Shown: one piece after another, positions 6,330 through 12,034 of the stretch
Layout: each line of letters starts with the position of its first letter
How positions within the stretch are numbered: the stretch's first letter is position 1
Assembly: GCA_023453725.1 (NCBI GenBank)
Contig: JAEXTB010000026.1
Location: forward strand, 1 to 12,034
Length of the DNA: 12,034 bases
Direction: 5' to 3'
Source: Bacillota bacterium
Lineage (GTDB): Bacteria; Bacillota; Clostridia; Christensenellales; CAG-138
The notes under the pieces: generated by a model
Told to the model about the DNA's origin: nothing
Databases searched by the model: none
The model's input: the letters and a program-made list of their open reading frames with translations, nothing else
Made by a program: the position numbers and the translations under genes

Positions 6330-7900
6330 AAACAAAGCTGACGCACCGGTTTCCCGCGAAGGTAGCGGCCATATTTCTGTTTGTGGCCGTGGTGCTTTTT
6401 GCTTTTGCCTGCGCCGCCGGGCTGGCTTTGGCTCAGGCGCATGAAAACGGGGAGATCGTAATAGAGGATCCCTGGCTGCTGCAGGCAATGCCTCCGTGGA
6501 ACGTACGGGTTGCGCTTCCCTGGCTGGGGATATTGGCGGCCATTTCAGCTGTTGTATTGTTTATATTCCTCATGTGCGCGGCCGGAAGGCGGGAAGGAAA
6601 GGAAGAAGCTGTCTGTTCCAGGCTTGACCGGGTCCCGTTCGATCTGCTGCTTGTCGCGGTTCTTTTTGCCTTTTTCGCCATGGGAAGCATTGTAGACGCC
6701 GCGACATGGTCCGGTGTCGGTAGTGTGTTATTGGCTGCAGGCATCATGATTGTCATAGGCACGCCGCTTTTATTGATGATGGCTATGACATTTGCCGCCC
6801 GTGTCAAAACAGGCACGTTCTGGCGCAACAACGTCATCGCGTTTGCCCTGCGCTTCATCTGGAAATGTTTGCGGTATCTTGGGCGCAGCGTGCGCACGGT
6901 ATTTCAAAACCTGTCCGTTCTTTGGAAGATCATCGTATCCTACGTAACGTTTGGCATCGTGTGCATGGTGCTGTTTGCCGCAGGCATATCGCGGAGCGGG
7001 TTTGCGCTGTTCCTGTTCTTTGTAATCGTCATTGCCACACTTGGGGCGCTGTGCTTTGCGGGGCTGCAGCTGCAGCGCATCAAAAAAGGCGGAGAGGCGC
7101 TGGCCCAAGGGCGCATGGAGGAACGCATCGATACCTCTCAAATGGTGTTTGATATCAAGGCCCATGCGGAAAACCTCAACAGCATCGGGCTGGGCATCAG
7201 CCGCGCGGTGGAAGCGCGCATGAAGAGCGAGCGCATGAAAACGGATTTGATTACCAATGTATCGCACGATATTAAGACGCCGCTTACCTCCATTGTCAAT
7301 TATGTGGACCTTCTGAAAAAAGAGGAACTTAGCAATGAAACCGCAAAGGAATATTTGGAGGTGCTCGCGCGGCAGGCGCAAAGGCTCAAAAAGCTGACCG
7401 AAGATATTGTGGAAGCATCCAAAGCCTCGAGCGGCGCGCTCAACGTTGTACTTGCCCCAACCGACGTCGCAGAGCTACTCAATCAAAGCGCCGCAGAATA
7501 CAACGACAGACTTGCGCTTGCCGGATTGACGCCCGTTGTACAGGTTGCGGAAGGGCTTCCGCCGGTTCTTGCGGATGGAAGGCTTTTGTGGCGGGTGCTC
7601 GATAACCTTTTAAGCAATGCCTGCAAATATTCTCTGCCGGGCACACGCGTCTATTTGGAGGCGGGGTTAAAAGGGAATGCCGCTGTGCTGCGGATTAAGA
7701 GCATTTCAAAAGAGCCGGTCCCTGTTCCCGTGGAGGAACTGATGGAACGCTTTGCGCGGGGAGACGTATCACGATCTACTGAAGGAAGCGGATTGGGGTT
7801 ATCCATTGCAAAAAGTCTGATGGAATTGCAAAACGGAGCGCTTCATTTATCTGCGGATGGCGATTTATTTCGTGCCGAACTTGTATTTCCGACAATATAA
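6326..7900 (+). CDS. Membrane sensor histidine kinase (VanS-like)
   Basis: A 524-residue kinase with about six hydrophobic segments (near 12-36, 62-86, 105-122, 132-155, 202-220 and 225-247), then a short HAMP-like linker, HisKA with H-box SHDIKTPLTS (His314) and HATPase with N-box DNLLSNACKYS (Asn427/Asn431) and G2 TEGSGLGLSIAKSL. The G1 box is not a canonical DxGxG: the sequence there is LRIKSISKEPV. This is usual in this Firmicutes subfamily (ELMERFARGD...SRSTEGSGLGLS) and does not imply inactivity. The ATG at 6326 overlaps the regulator's stop by 4 nt and follows AGAGGGG. The short loops outside the membrane suggest sensing within or near the membrane, as in cell-envelope stress kinases. 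No clear terminator follows in the 160 bp before the next gene. Confidence 0.92.
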   Translation: MKTKLTHRFPAKVAAIFLFVAVVLFAFACAAGLALAQAHENGEIVIEDPWLLQAMPPWNVRVALPWLGILAAISAVVLFIFLMCAAGRREGKEEAVCSRLDRVPFDLLLVAVLFAFFAMGSIVDAATWSGVGSVLLAAGIMIVIGTPLLLMMAMTFAARVKTGTFWRNNVIAFALRFIWKCLRYLGRSVRTVFQNLSVLWKIIVSYVTFGIVCMVLFAAGISRSGFALFLFFVIVIATLGALCFAGLQLQRIKKGGEALAQGRMEERIDTSQMVFDIKAHAENLNSIGLGISRAVEARMKSERMKTDLITNVSHDIKTPLTSIVNYVDLLKKEELSNETAKEYLEVLARQAQRLKKLTEDIVEASKASSGALNVVLAPTDVAELLNQSAAEYNDRLALAGLTPVVQVAEGLPPVLADGRLLWRVLDNLLSNACKYSLPGTRVYLEAGLKGNAAVLRIKSISKEPVPVPVEELMERFARGDVSRSTEGSGLGLSIAKSLMELQNGALHLSADGDLFRAELVFPTI

Positions 7901-7968
7901 TGGGGAACAATTGACTTTGGAGGCCAGATTTGTCCTCTGCTCATAAAAAAATTCCGATTTCTTCACGA

Positions 7969-8008
7969 ATCGACAAAAATTTTTGTGCAGTTTCGGAGAG
8001 AATATGAT
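7969..8008. promoter_or_regulatory. Control region of the zinc-ribbon gene: 0A-box-like site, palindrome, -10
   Basis: A minus-strand TTTGTCGAT (7977-7969) matches eight of nine bases of the 0A box. It overlaps a 14-bp perfect palindrome, ACAAAAATTTTTGT (7973-7986). A TATGAT (8003-8008) is a possible -10, but no good -35 precedes it. The rest of 7901-8060 shows no gene. Confidence 0.3.
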
Positions 8009-8060
8009 ATGCTTGATAAACGACCAGACAATAGCTGGCATAAAATGGAGGTACAATTCT

Positions 8061-8372
8061 TTGGCTGACAAAATACTTTCTTGTAGGGACTGCGGGGCAG
8101 AATTTTTATTTAGTGAAAACGAACAGGCCTTTTACAGAGAAAAGGGATTCACGAACGAACCACAGAGATGCCCGAATTGCAGAGCTGCAAGGAAGGATCA
8201 GCAGAGGGGCGGCAACAGAGGCGGATACGGCAACTCCGATCGTCAAATGTACCCCGCTGTCTGTGCACAGTGCGGAAGGGAAACGACTGTTCCGTTTCGT
8301 CCGTCTTCTGACAAACCGGTATATTGCAAAGATTGTTTCCAACCCAGGGAACGGTCAAGATCCAGGTATTAA
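8061..8372 (+). CDS. Small double zinc-ribbon protein (CxxC-x17-CxxC family)
   Basis: A 103-residue protein with two zinc ribbons. The first has Cys8-x2-Cys11 and Cys37-x2-Cys40 around SENEQAFYREKGF, the signature of the zf-trcl-type family; the second has Cys68-x2-Cys71 and Cys89-x2-Cys92, the CxxC-x17-CxxC arrangement, with VCAQCGRETTVPF and PVYCKDCF. A flexible Gly/Arg-rich linker joins them and the tail is RERSRSRY, so nucleic-acid binding is plausible. The start is TTG 8061, with TGGAGGT (8046-8052) 8 nt upstream; this gives MADKILSCRDCG, as in homologues. Earlier in-frame ATGs add an unrelated leader and have poor sites. It is widespread in Firmicutes with no established biochemical role. 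Monocistronic, with its own terminator. Confidence 0.9.
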   Translation: MADKILSCRDCGAEFLFSENEQAFYREKGFTNEPQRCPNCRAARKDQQRGGNRGGYGNSDRQMYPAVCAQCGRETTVPFRPSSDKPVYCKDCFQPRERSRSRY

Positions 8373-8379
8373 CGGTTAT

Positions 8380-8403
8380 GCCTCCGCTTTGCGGGGGCTT
8401 TTT
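8380..8403 (+). terminator. Intrinsic terminator of the zinc-ribbon gene
   Basis: GCCTCCGC pairs with GCGGGGGC (8 bp with one T-G pair) across a TTT loop and is followed by TTTTT (8399-8403), right after the zinc-ribbon stop codon. Confidence 0.85.
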
Positions 8404-8455
8404 GATACACGCATATCTATATTTCCCGGCATAGGGGAAACAACTTCAGCGTAAT

Positions 8456-8485
8456 GAAAAAATGCCCCGCAGGTATCTGCGGGGC
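8456..8485 (-). terminator. Intrinsic terminator of the hydrogenase gene
   Basis: Perfect 9-bp stem (8464-8472 with 8477-8485, 4-nt loop). On the minus strand it is followed by A and then six T (8462-8457). It lies 10 bp past the hydrogenase stop codon. Confidence 0.85.
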
Positions 8486-8494
8486 TTGATTTCG

Positions 8495-9937
8495 TTATGG
8501 CAGCATGCCGGCGCTTTGCAAAGTTTCGCGTATGGTCTGCGGACAAGCCTGTTTTGCGTGCCGGTCAATCTGGGCGGCGGCACGCGCGTTTCGGCTTAGG
8601 GAAGCAGGTCCCCCGCTGCAGCCGCCCTCACATGCCATGCCTTCGATGAAATTTTCCTGCAGCACACCCTGCTGCGCTTTCACAAGCGCGGTACGGCATT
8701 CGGAAATGCCATTGCAGGATACGGCTTTTAATGTAAACGTCTCTTTTGGAATAGCAAGCTCGTCAAGCGCCTGATGAATGGCGGCGGCAAGCCCGCCGCT
8801 GCGCGCGAATACCCGCCCAAAGTAGGAGGCGCCTTCCATTGCTTCGCCGGTCAGCTGCTCGGGTGCAATGCCGCGCGCGCCAAACATGGCCTGCAGCTCT
8901 TCAAACGTAATGGCGCAGTCCACAAACTCGGCCGCTTTTGTATGCAGCGTTTCCGCTTTTTTTGCGATACATGGGCCAATGTATACTACCTTGCAGCCGG
9001 GATCTGTCTCCTTGAGCCGTTTTGCAATCTGCGCCATGGGGGAAAGCGTATGGGAAACATGCTCCGCCATCGCAGGATGGCTCATATCCACATAGCTGAC
9101 AAACGCGGGGCAGCAGGAAGAGGTTAGAAACTTCTTTTCGGATAATTCCTGCGCCTCCAGGTAAGCGACGGCGTCTGCACCCAGCGCAGCTTCCACCACG
9201 CCGTAAAAGCCAAGCGCTTTGATGCCCGCAACAACCTGTTCCACCGTGATGTTCTGGTACTGGCTTGCAATGGAAGGGGCAACCACAGCATACACGCGGT
9301 AAGCTGTATCCCCGCTTGAACCATTTAACAGCGCGATCGCCTGCGTAAGAAAGGATTTGTCCATAATTGCGCCGAACGGGCATTGATTTACGCATGCCCC
9401 GCAGGAGGTGCACTTGGCGGTATTGATAATCGCCTTCTGCGTCTCCTGGTTGATTTTAATGGCCTTGGGCTTGCAGGCGATAACACAGGGGCGGTTGTTC
9501 TTCACAATTGCCGAATACGGGCACGCGGACAGGCAGCGCCCGCATTCCACGCACTTTGTCTTATCAATGTTGGCTCGATGGTTTGTAAACGTAATGGCGT
9601 CCTTAGGGCAGGAGCTCACGCAGCGGTGTGCAATGCACCCGCGGCAGGAGGCGGAAACCTGTATTCCGTCTACCGGGCATTCGTCACAGGCAATGGGCAG
9701 CACTTCCACCACGTTTGGGTTATCCTTGTTGCCGCCTAAAGCAAGCGCGACACGCTCGTTAATAATGGCGCGTTCCTTATAGATGCAGCACCGCAGCGTG
9801 GATTTCCCATCCGGGATGATCCGCTCGGCAATCTCCATGACCTTTCCGGTCTGCAGCGCTTCATCAAAGGCAAGCGAGGCGACCTCGCGCAGCACCTTGT
9901 ATTTTAATTCCTGAACAAATGTATCAAATACCGGCAT
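8495..9937 (-). CDS. [FeFe]-hydrogenase, group B-like, monomeric
   Basis: A 480-residue iron-sulfur enzyme, predicted cytoplasmic, that interconverts protons and H2 using ferredoxin-type electron carriers. The N-terminal half carries ferredoxin clusters: Cys98-x2-Cys101-x4-Cys106-x3-Cys110, Cys129-x2-Cys132-x2-Cys135-x3-Cys139 and Cys176-x2-Cys179-x2-Cys182-x3-Cys186, plus Cys84/Cys87 and Cys151/Cys155 of unclear use. The H-cluster domain has L1 TSSCCPAF (Cys275-Cys276), L2 GPCIAKKAE (Cys323) and L3 EGMACEGGCSGGP (Cys436, Cys440). CPAF instead of CPGW and GPC instead of MPC point to group B, like the third hydrogenase of Clostridium pasteurianum, rather than the classic group A enzymes. Start ATG 9937 has GGAGG 8 nt upstream. 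Monocistronic; maturation genes HydEFG are not in the window. Physiological direction cannot be read from sequence. Confidence 0.92.
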   Translation of the reverse strand: MPVFDTFVQELKYKVLREVASLAFDEALQTGKVMEIAERIIPDGKSTLRCCIYKERAIINERVALALGGNKDNPNVVEVLPIACDECPVDGIQVSASCRGCIAHRCVSSCPKDAITFTNHRANIDKTKCVECGRCLSACPYSAIVKNNRPCVIACKPKAIKINQETQKAIINTAKCTSCGACVNQCPFGAIMDKSFLTQAIALLNGSSGDTAYRVYAVVAPSIASQYQNITVEQVVAGIKALGFYGVVEAALGADAVAYLEAQELSEKKFLTSSCCPAFVSYVDMSHPAMAEHVSHTLSPMAQIAKRLKETDPGCKVVYIGPCIAKKAETLHTKAAEFVDCAITFEELQAMFGARGIAPEQLTGEAMEGASYFGRVFARSGGLAAAIHQALDELAIPKETFTLKAVSCNGISECRTALVKAQQGVLQENFIEGMACEGGCSGGPASLSRNARAAAQIDRHAKQACPQTIRETLQSAGMLP

Positions 9938-9991
9938 GTTGTAATCCTCCGTCTGTATTTTACAGCATGTCGGCTTAAATTCAAAGTAAAA

Positions 9992-10000
9992 ATTATACCA
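9992..10000 (-). promoter_or_regulatory. Extended -10 promoter of the hydrogenase
   Basis: On the minus strand TGG-TATAAT (10000-9992) is a perfect -10 with the TGn extension. No good -35 lies 16-18 bp upstream, which extended -10 promoters tolerate. It leaves a leader of about 50 nt before the ATG at 9937. Confidence 0.65.
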
Positions 10001-10033
10001 AATTGCGTTAATCTATTATTTATCATAACAAAA

Positions 10034-10066
10034 TATAATAGCGGACGCAGAACATGCTGCGCCCGC
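10034..10066 (-). terminator. Terminator of the mef-like gene
   Basis: Ten-base arms (10041-10050 and 10057-10066, with one G-T pair on the minus strand) enclose a 6-nt loop, just past the transporter's stop codon. The tail TATTATATTTT is T-rich but interrupted, so termination may be partial and run toward the hydrogenase promoter. Confidence 0.65.
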
Positions 10067-10072
10067 CTTTAT

Positions 10073-11302
10073 TTAAACCTTATCGCTTTGCTTTTGCGCT
10101 TGGTTCAGCTCCCGTATCGAAGGGATGCTTCGGCAAACGAGTGCGGTCAAAACCACTCCAACGCCGGAAAGCAAGAACCAGCGCGTTACGCCGATGCTGT
10201 CCGCAAACGCGCCGCTCAATATTAGCCCCAGCGGCATGGCGAGGGAAATCACGCTGCCGGTGAGCGAGAATACCCGCCCTAAATACTCCGCCGGAATGCG
10301 CTGCTGGAACAGCGCCGTCTGGATGCCGCTGTAGAAGGGGACGGAAAGCCCCATCAGGGTGCAGCACACGACAAACACCACAAATCCCGTAGTGGGCAGC
10401 AGTCCGGAAGCGATGAGCGCTATTCCCATCAGCGCTATGGAACCGGCCATCCAGTTTACACGCCGCTTCACGCGCAGCGCGCCCAATGCCAGAGAGCCCA
10501 GCAACATACCCGCCGCATAGGCGATTTCAGTGGCCGAGACGTGGACGGGCGTACCGCCGAAGTAACGCATGCTCATTAACGGATACAGGGCATTAATCGG
10601 CATGTAGATGAGCATGTAAACAGCACCGACGAGGAGCAGCGCAAACAGTCCGGTCTGCTCGCGCAGGACAAGAAAGCCTGCCTTCATTTCCGAGAGCAGG
10701 TGGGTCTTTTGAGGCTCCGCCGTGAGTTTGGGGATGGCTACCCGTGCGACTGCAATTGAGGCAAGCAATGCCCCCGCAACGTCGAGCGCCATTAATGCCG
10801 TAAAGCTCCATGTGGCGTACAGCAATGCCGCAATCGCCGGGCTTATGATGTAACTGATGGATTGGAGCGCCTGGCTGTAGCCTGCGCAGCGCGTCAGCTC
10901 GCTTTCAGGCACCAGAAGTGGCGTTACCGCGCTTAAGGCCGGAGAATGGAATGCAGTGCCTATGCTGCGCAGTGTAAGCACGATTAGTATCAAATAGACG
11001 GGCGGCTCCATGTAATAAGCATAAACGGCAAGCAACGCGCTGCACAGGGCAATCAGCAGGTCCGCGCCGATCATAATGTGCTTGCGGTTATACCGGTCCA
11101 CCCACACCCCAATGAACGGGCCAAGCAGCGCATACGGAAGAAAGCCTGCAAGGGAGGCGATGGAGAGAATCAGCGCAGAGTTCGTTTTCTGTGTCAGGTA
11201 GAAAATAAACGCCATCTGCACAATCGCACTGGTGATAAGCGAGACGGCCTGCCCGGCCCATATGGTAAAAAACGTTCGTTTCCAATTGGATGACTGTGTC
11301 AT
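10073..11302 (-). CDS. mef: Mef-type macrolide efflux MFS transporter
   Basis: A 409-residue, 12-TM major facilitator protein. Long stretches agree with Mef(A)/Mef(E) as I remember them: WAGQAVSLITSAI near the N-terminus, LAGFLPYALLGP, DRYNRKHIMIGADL (motif A region, 61-80), LRSIGTAFHSPAL, TPLLVPE, CAGYSQ, GLSVPFYSG and EYLGRVFSL. It should export macrolides by proton antiport. Differences from Mef(A) are spread throughout, so this is a family member rather than the mobile streptococcal allele; substrate range is not proven. Start ATG 11302 has AAAGGAG 6 nt upstream. The leader ahead of it holds a leader peptide and terminators typical of macrolide-inducible attenuation. The ABC-F partner msr(D), which usually follows mef, is absent; a hydrogenase follows instead. 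Confidence 0.85.
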   Translation of the reverse strand: MTQSSNWKRTFFTIWAGQAVSLITSAIVQMAFIFYLTQKTNSALILSIASLAGFLPYALLGPFIGVWVDRYNRKHIMIGADLLIALCSALLAVYAYYMEPPVYLILIVLTLRSIGTAFHSPALSAVTPLLVPESELTRCAGYSQALQSISYIISPAIAALLYATWSFTALMALDVAGALLASIAVARVAIPKLTAEPQKTHLLSEMKAGFLVLREQTGLFALLLVGAVYMLIYMPINALYPLMSMRYFGGTPVHVSATEIAYAAGMLLGSLALGALRVKRRVNWMAGSIALMGIALIASGLLPTTGFVVFVVCCTLMGLSVPFYSGIQTALFQQRIPAEYLGRVFSLTGSVISLAMPLGLILSGAFADSIGVTRWFLLSGVGVVLTALVCRSIPSIRELNQAQKQSDKV

Positions 11303-11330
11303 AGAGAGCTCCTTTCATTGTGCGAGCAAA

Positions 11331-11363
11331 CAAAAAACAGGCCAAAGACTTGCCTTTGGCCTG
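11331..11363 (-). terminator. Attenuator terminator in the mef leader
   Basis: A perfect 10-bp stem (minus-strand CAGGCCAAAG, 11363-11354, with CTTTGGCCTG, 11347-11338; 6-nt loop) followed by six T (11337-11332). It sits between the leader peptide and the mef start, only 16 nt before the mef ribosome binding site, so it would stop transcription before the gene unless prevented. Confidence 0.88.
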
Positions 11364-11392
11364 CGTGCGCGCACAGAAAGCGGAGAAAAGGA

Positions 11393-11407
11393 GTGGCAAA
11401 ACGCCAC
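11393..11407 (-). other. Small hairpin in the mef leader
   Basis: GTGGC and GCCAC (5-bp arms, 5-nt loop) form a further stem between the two terminator-like hairpins of the leader. It is probably part of the alternative folding of this RNA. Confidence 0.4.
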
Positions 11408-11456
11408 ACCAATGCTCTGATGCATCCATGTTGATCCCGCAAAAAACAAGCAAGCC

Positions 11457-11491
11457 AAAAAGCCCAGTCAATGGGAGACGCGAGGCTTTTT
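11457..11491 (-). terminator. First terminator-like or antiterminator hairpin in the mef leader
   Basis: On the minus strand AAAAAGCC (11491-11484) pairs with GGCTTTTT (11464-11457) across a 19-nt loop, just after the leader peptide. The T-rich 3' arm, followed by another T6 run about 10 nt later, could terminate. Its 5' arm (GCCT) could alternatively pair with AGGC in the main terminator. Confidence 0.5.
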
Positions 11492-11502
11492 CAAAGACTT
11501 TC

Positions 11503-11529
11503 TTATCTTAAGCGAATGGAAGCACACAT
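11503..11529 (-). CDS. Mef leader peptide MCASIRLR
   Basis: Eight codons from ATG 11529 to TAA 11503 encode MCASIRLR. Known leader peptides of macrolide resistance genes are nearly the same: MTASMRLR ahead of mef(A), and an ErmD leader starting MTHSMRLR. In those the Arg-x-Arg end makes the drug-bound ribosome stall. A strong AAGGAGG (11548-11542) lies upstream, at a longish 12-nt spacing. The position about 200 nt before mef, ahead of an intrinsic terminator, fits a transcription attenuator induced by macrolides or ketolides. This gene is far below normal annotation size limits. Confidence 0.85.
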   Translation of the reverse strand: MCASIRLR

Positions 11530-11568
11530 GGATGCAAAAGACCTCCTTGGATGAAGTATCATCAGTGT

Positions 11569-11596
11569 ATCATATCATAATGGGTGCGGGCAATAG
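11569..11596 (-). promoter_or_regulatory. Probable promoter region of the mef leader
   Basis: Two overlapping TATGAT hexamers (11579-11574 and 11574-11569) lie 20-30 nt before the leader-peptide ribosome binding site, as expected for a -10. The -35 is poor: CTATTG (11596-11591) lies 16 bp from the second hexamer. Confidence 0.35.
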
Positions 11597-11634
11597 AAAA
11601 TGGCTTCCCGCCGCTGTAACTTAAATGCCATTTT
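11597..11634. repeat. Inverted repeat upstream of the mef promoter
   Basis: AAAATGGC (11597-11604) and GCCATTTT (11627-11634) form 8-bp arms around a 22-nt loop; the plus strand continues TTC. It may be a weak terminator of an unseen plus-strand transcript, or an operator. Confidence 0.3.
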
Positions 11635-11653
11635 TCATTATTCCGCATTTTAT

Positions 11654-11890
11654 TTAATAATTCGAGCAAATAATTAATTTATTTATTCGGCGTACACGTA
11701 GTGGCGCAATCAATAAAAATAAATTCAGATATAGATAAGGAATTTTAGAAATATAATTAGCAGATTCATTGCTCTCTGAAAAACGCCCAAAACCGGCATC
11801 TGCCAGAAATTCAGTCCGAAATTCTCGGAATATTTCCTCTATTTTTCCCATAACCAAACTGGATTTTAAATAAATCGTATTTATTTTCAT
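11654..11890 (-). CDS. Doubtful 78-residue hypothetical protein
   Basis: An open frame from ATG 11890 to TAA 11654 in AT-rich DNA. The middle reads GKIEEIFREFRTEF and DAGFGRFSESNES, followed by a hydrophobic stretch (YLYLNLFLLIAP) and a basic end. There is no ribosome binding site, and a stop codon directly precedes the ATG. No family recognised. The remaining sequence (11891-12034) shows no gene. Confidence 0.25.
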   Translation of the reverse strand: MKINTIYLKSSLVMGKIEEIFREFRTEFLADAGFGRFSESNESANYISKIPYLYLNLFLLIAPLRVRRINKLIICSNY

Positions 11891-12034
11891 TCAATGCGGC
11901 ATGCGCGAAATGCGGGAATAAATGCTTTGGAATAAATACTGTGAATTCTTAAAATTAATTTCTAATTGCCCAATCCATCCGCCGAAAAAGACGCGAAAAT
12001 TTCGCTGGCAAACAGTTGCGTTTTCGTTACAATA

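Noticed and set aside
6433..6897. Long minus-strand open frame inside the membrane kinase gene
   Set aside because: It is a shadow of a strongly conserved plus-strand kinase, has no start signals and an implausible composition.
7735..7800. Membrane kinase lacking a canonical G1 (DxGxG) box, taken as a dead kinase
   Set aside because: The VanS-like subfamily normally lacks that string and keeps the ELMERF...GSGLGLS region, which is intact here.
7911..7916. TTGACT as a -35 for the zinc-ribbon gene
   Set aside because: No -10-like hexamer lies at 16-18 bp downstream.
8901..9413. 170-codon frame with Cys-rich sequence inside the hydrogenase gene
   Set aside because: It is on the same strand as the hydrogenase but in another frame; its Cys content reflects the hydrogenase codons in GC-rich DNA.
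10015..10035. Rex-type operator (TTGTTA...) before the hydrogenase promoter
   Set aside because: Only one half-site is recognisable on the minus strand; the second half matches poorly, so I do not call it.
1..12034. CRISPR array, tRNA, rRNA, transposase or integrase
   Set aside because: None was seen: no regularly spaced repeats, no cloverleaf-like or rRNA sequence, and no mobile-element protein motif on either strand.

Overview
The window looks like the chromosome of an anaerobic, Spo0A-type (endospore-lineage) Firmicute, most likely a member of the Clostridia with moderate GC. The evidence is a Spo0A paralogue, a monomeric [FeFe]-hydrogenase, a Mef-type drug exporter with a Gram-positive leader-peptide attenuator, strong AGGAGG-type ribosome binding sites, and four genes whose best start is TTG or GTG. 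I cannot name the species.

Layout. 1-29: terminator of an upstream gene. 182-2834 (+): a soluble GAF-PAS-GAF histidine kinase followed 10 bp later by a stand-alone receiver, together resembling a hybrid kinase split into two genes. 2831-3816 (-): a convergent pair, a degenerate SLOG/YpsA-like protein and a Spo0A-type receiver without an output domain. 4060-4914 (+): transcribed divergently from that pair, a full-length Spo0A-like regulator whose phospho-accepting Asp is replaced by Glu (residue 56). 4963-5167 (-): a very small gene with its own ribosome binding site and terminator. 5168-5630: mostly non-coding, with an orphan terminator and the promoter of the next operon. 5631-7900 (+): an OmpR-type response regulator and a six-TM VanS-like kinase, overlapping by 4 nt. 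8061-8403 (+): a small double zinc-ribbon protein with a terminator. 8456-9937 (-): a group B-like [FeFe]-hydrogenase with its own promoter and terminator. 10034-11580 (-): a Mef-like macrolide exporter behind a long leader containing an 8-codon peptide (MCASIRLR) and intrinsic terminators. 11580-12034: AT-rich sequence with at most one doubtful small ORF.

How the genes may work together. The first 5 kb hold six components of Spo0A-type phosphotransfer (kinase, two receivers, SLOG protein, Spo0A-like DNA-binding protein, divergent control region with 0A-box-like sites). The only DNA-binding protein has a Glu where phosphate should go, while the two stand-alone receivers keep the Asp. My inference is a rewired sporulation or cell-fate module in which the Spo0A-like protein works without phosphorylation, or is controlled by pairing with the free Spo0A-type receiver. 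The other clear regulatory device is the mef leader, which matches the macrolide-sensing attenuators known from mef/msr(D) and ermD-type genes. The two-component pair, zinc-ribbon gene and hydrogenase look like ordinary clostridial genes.
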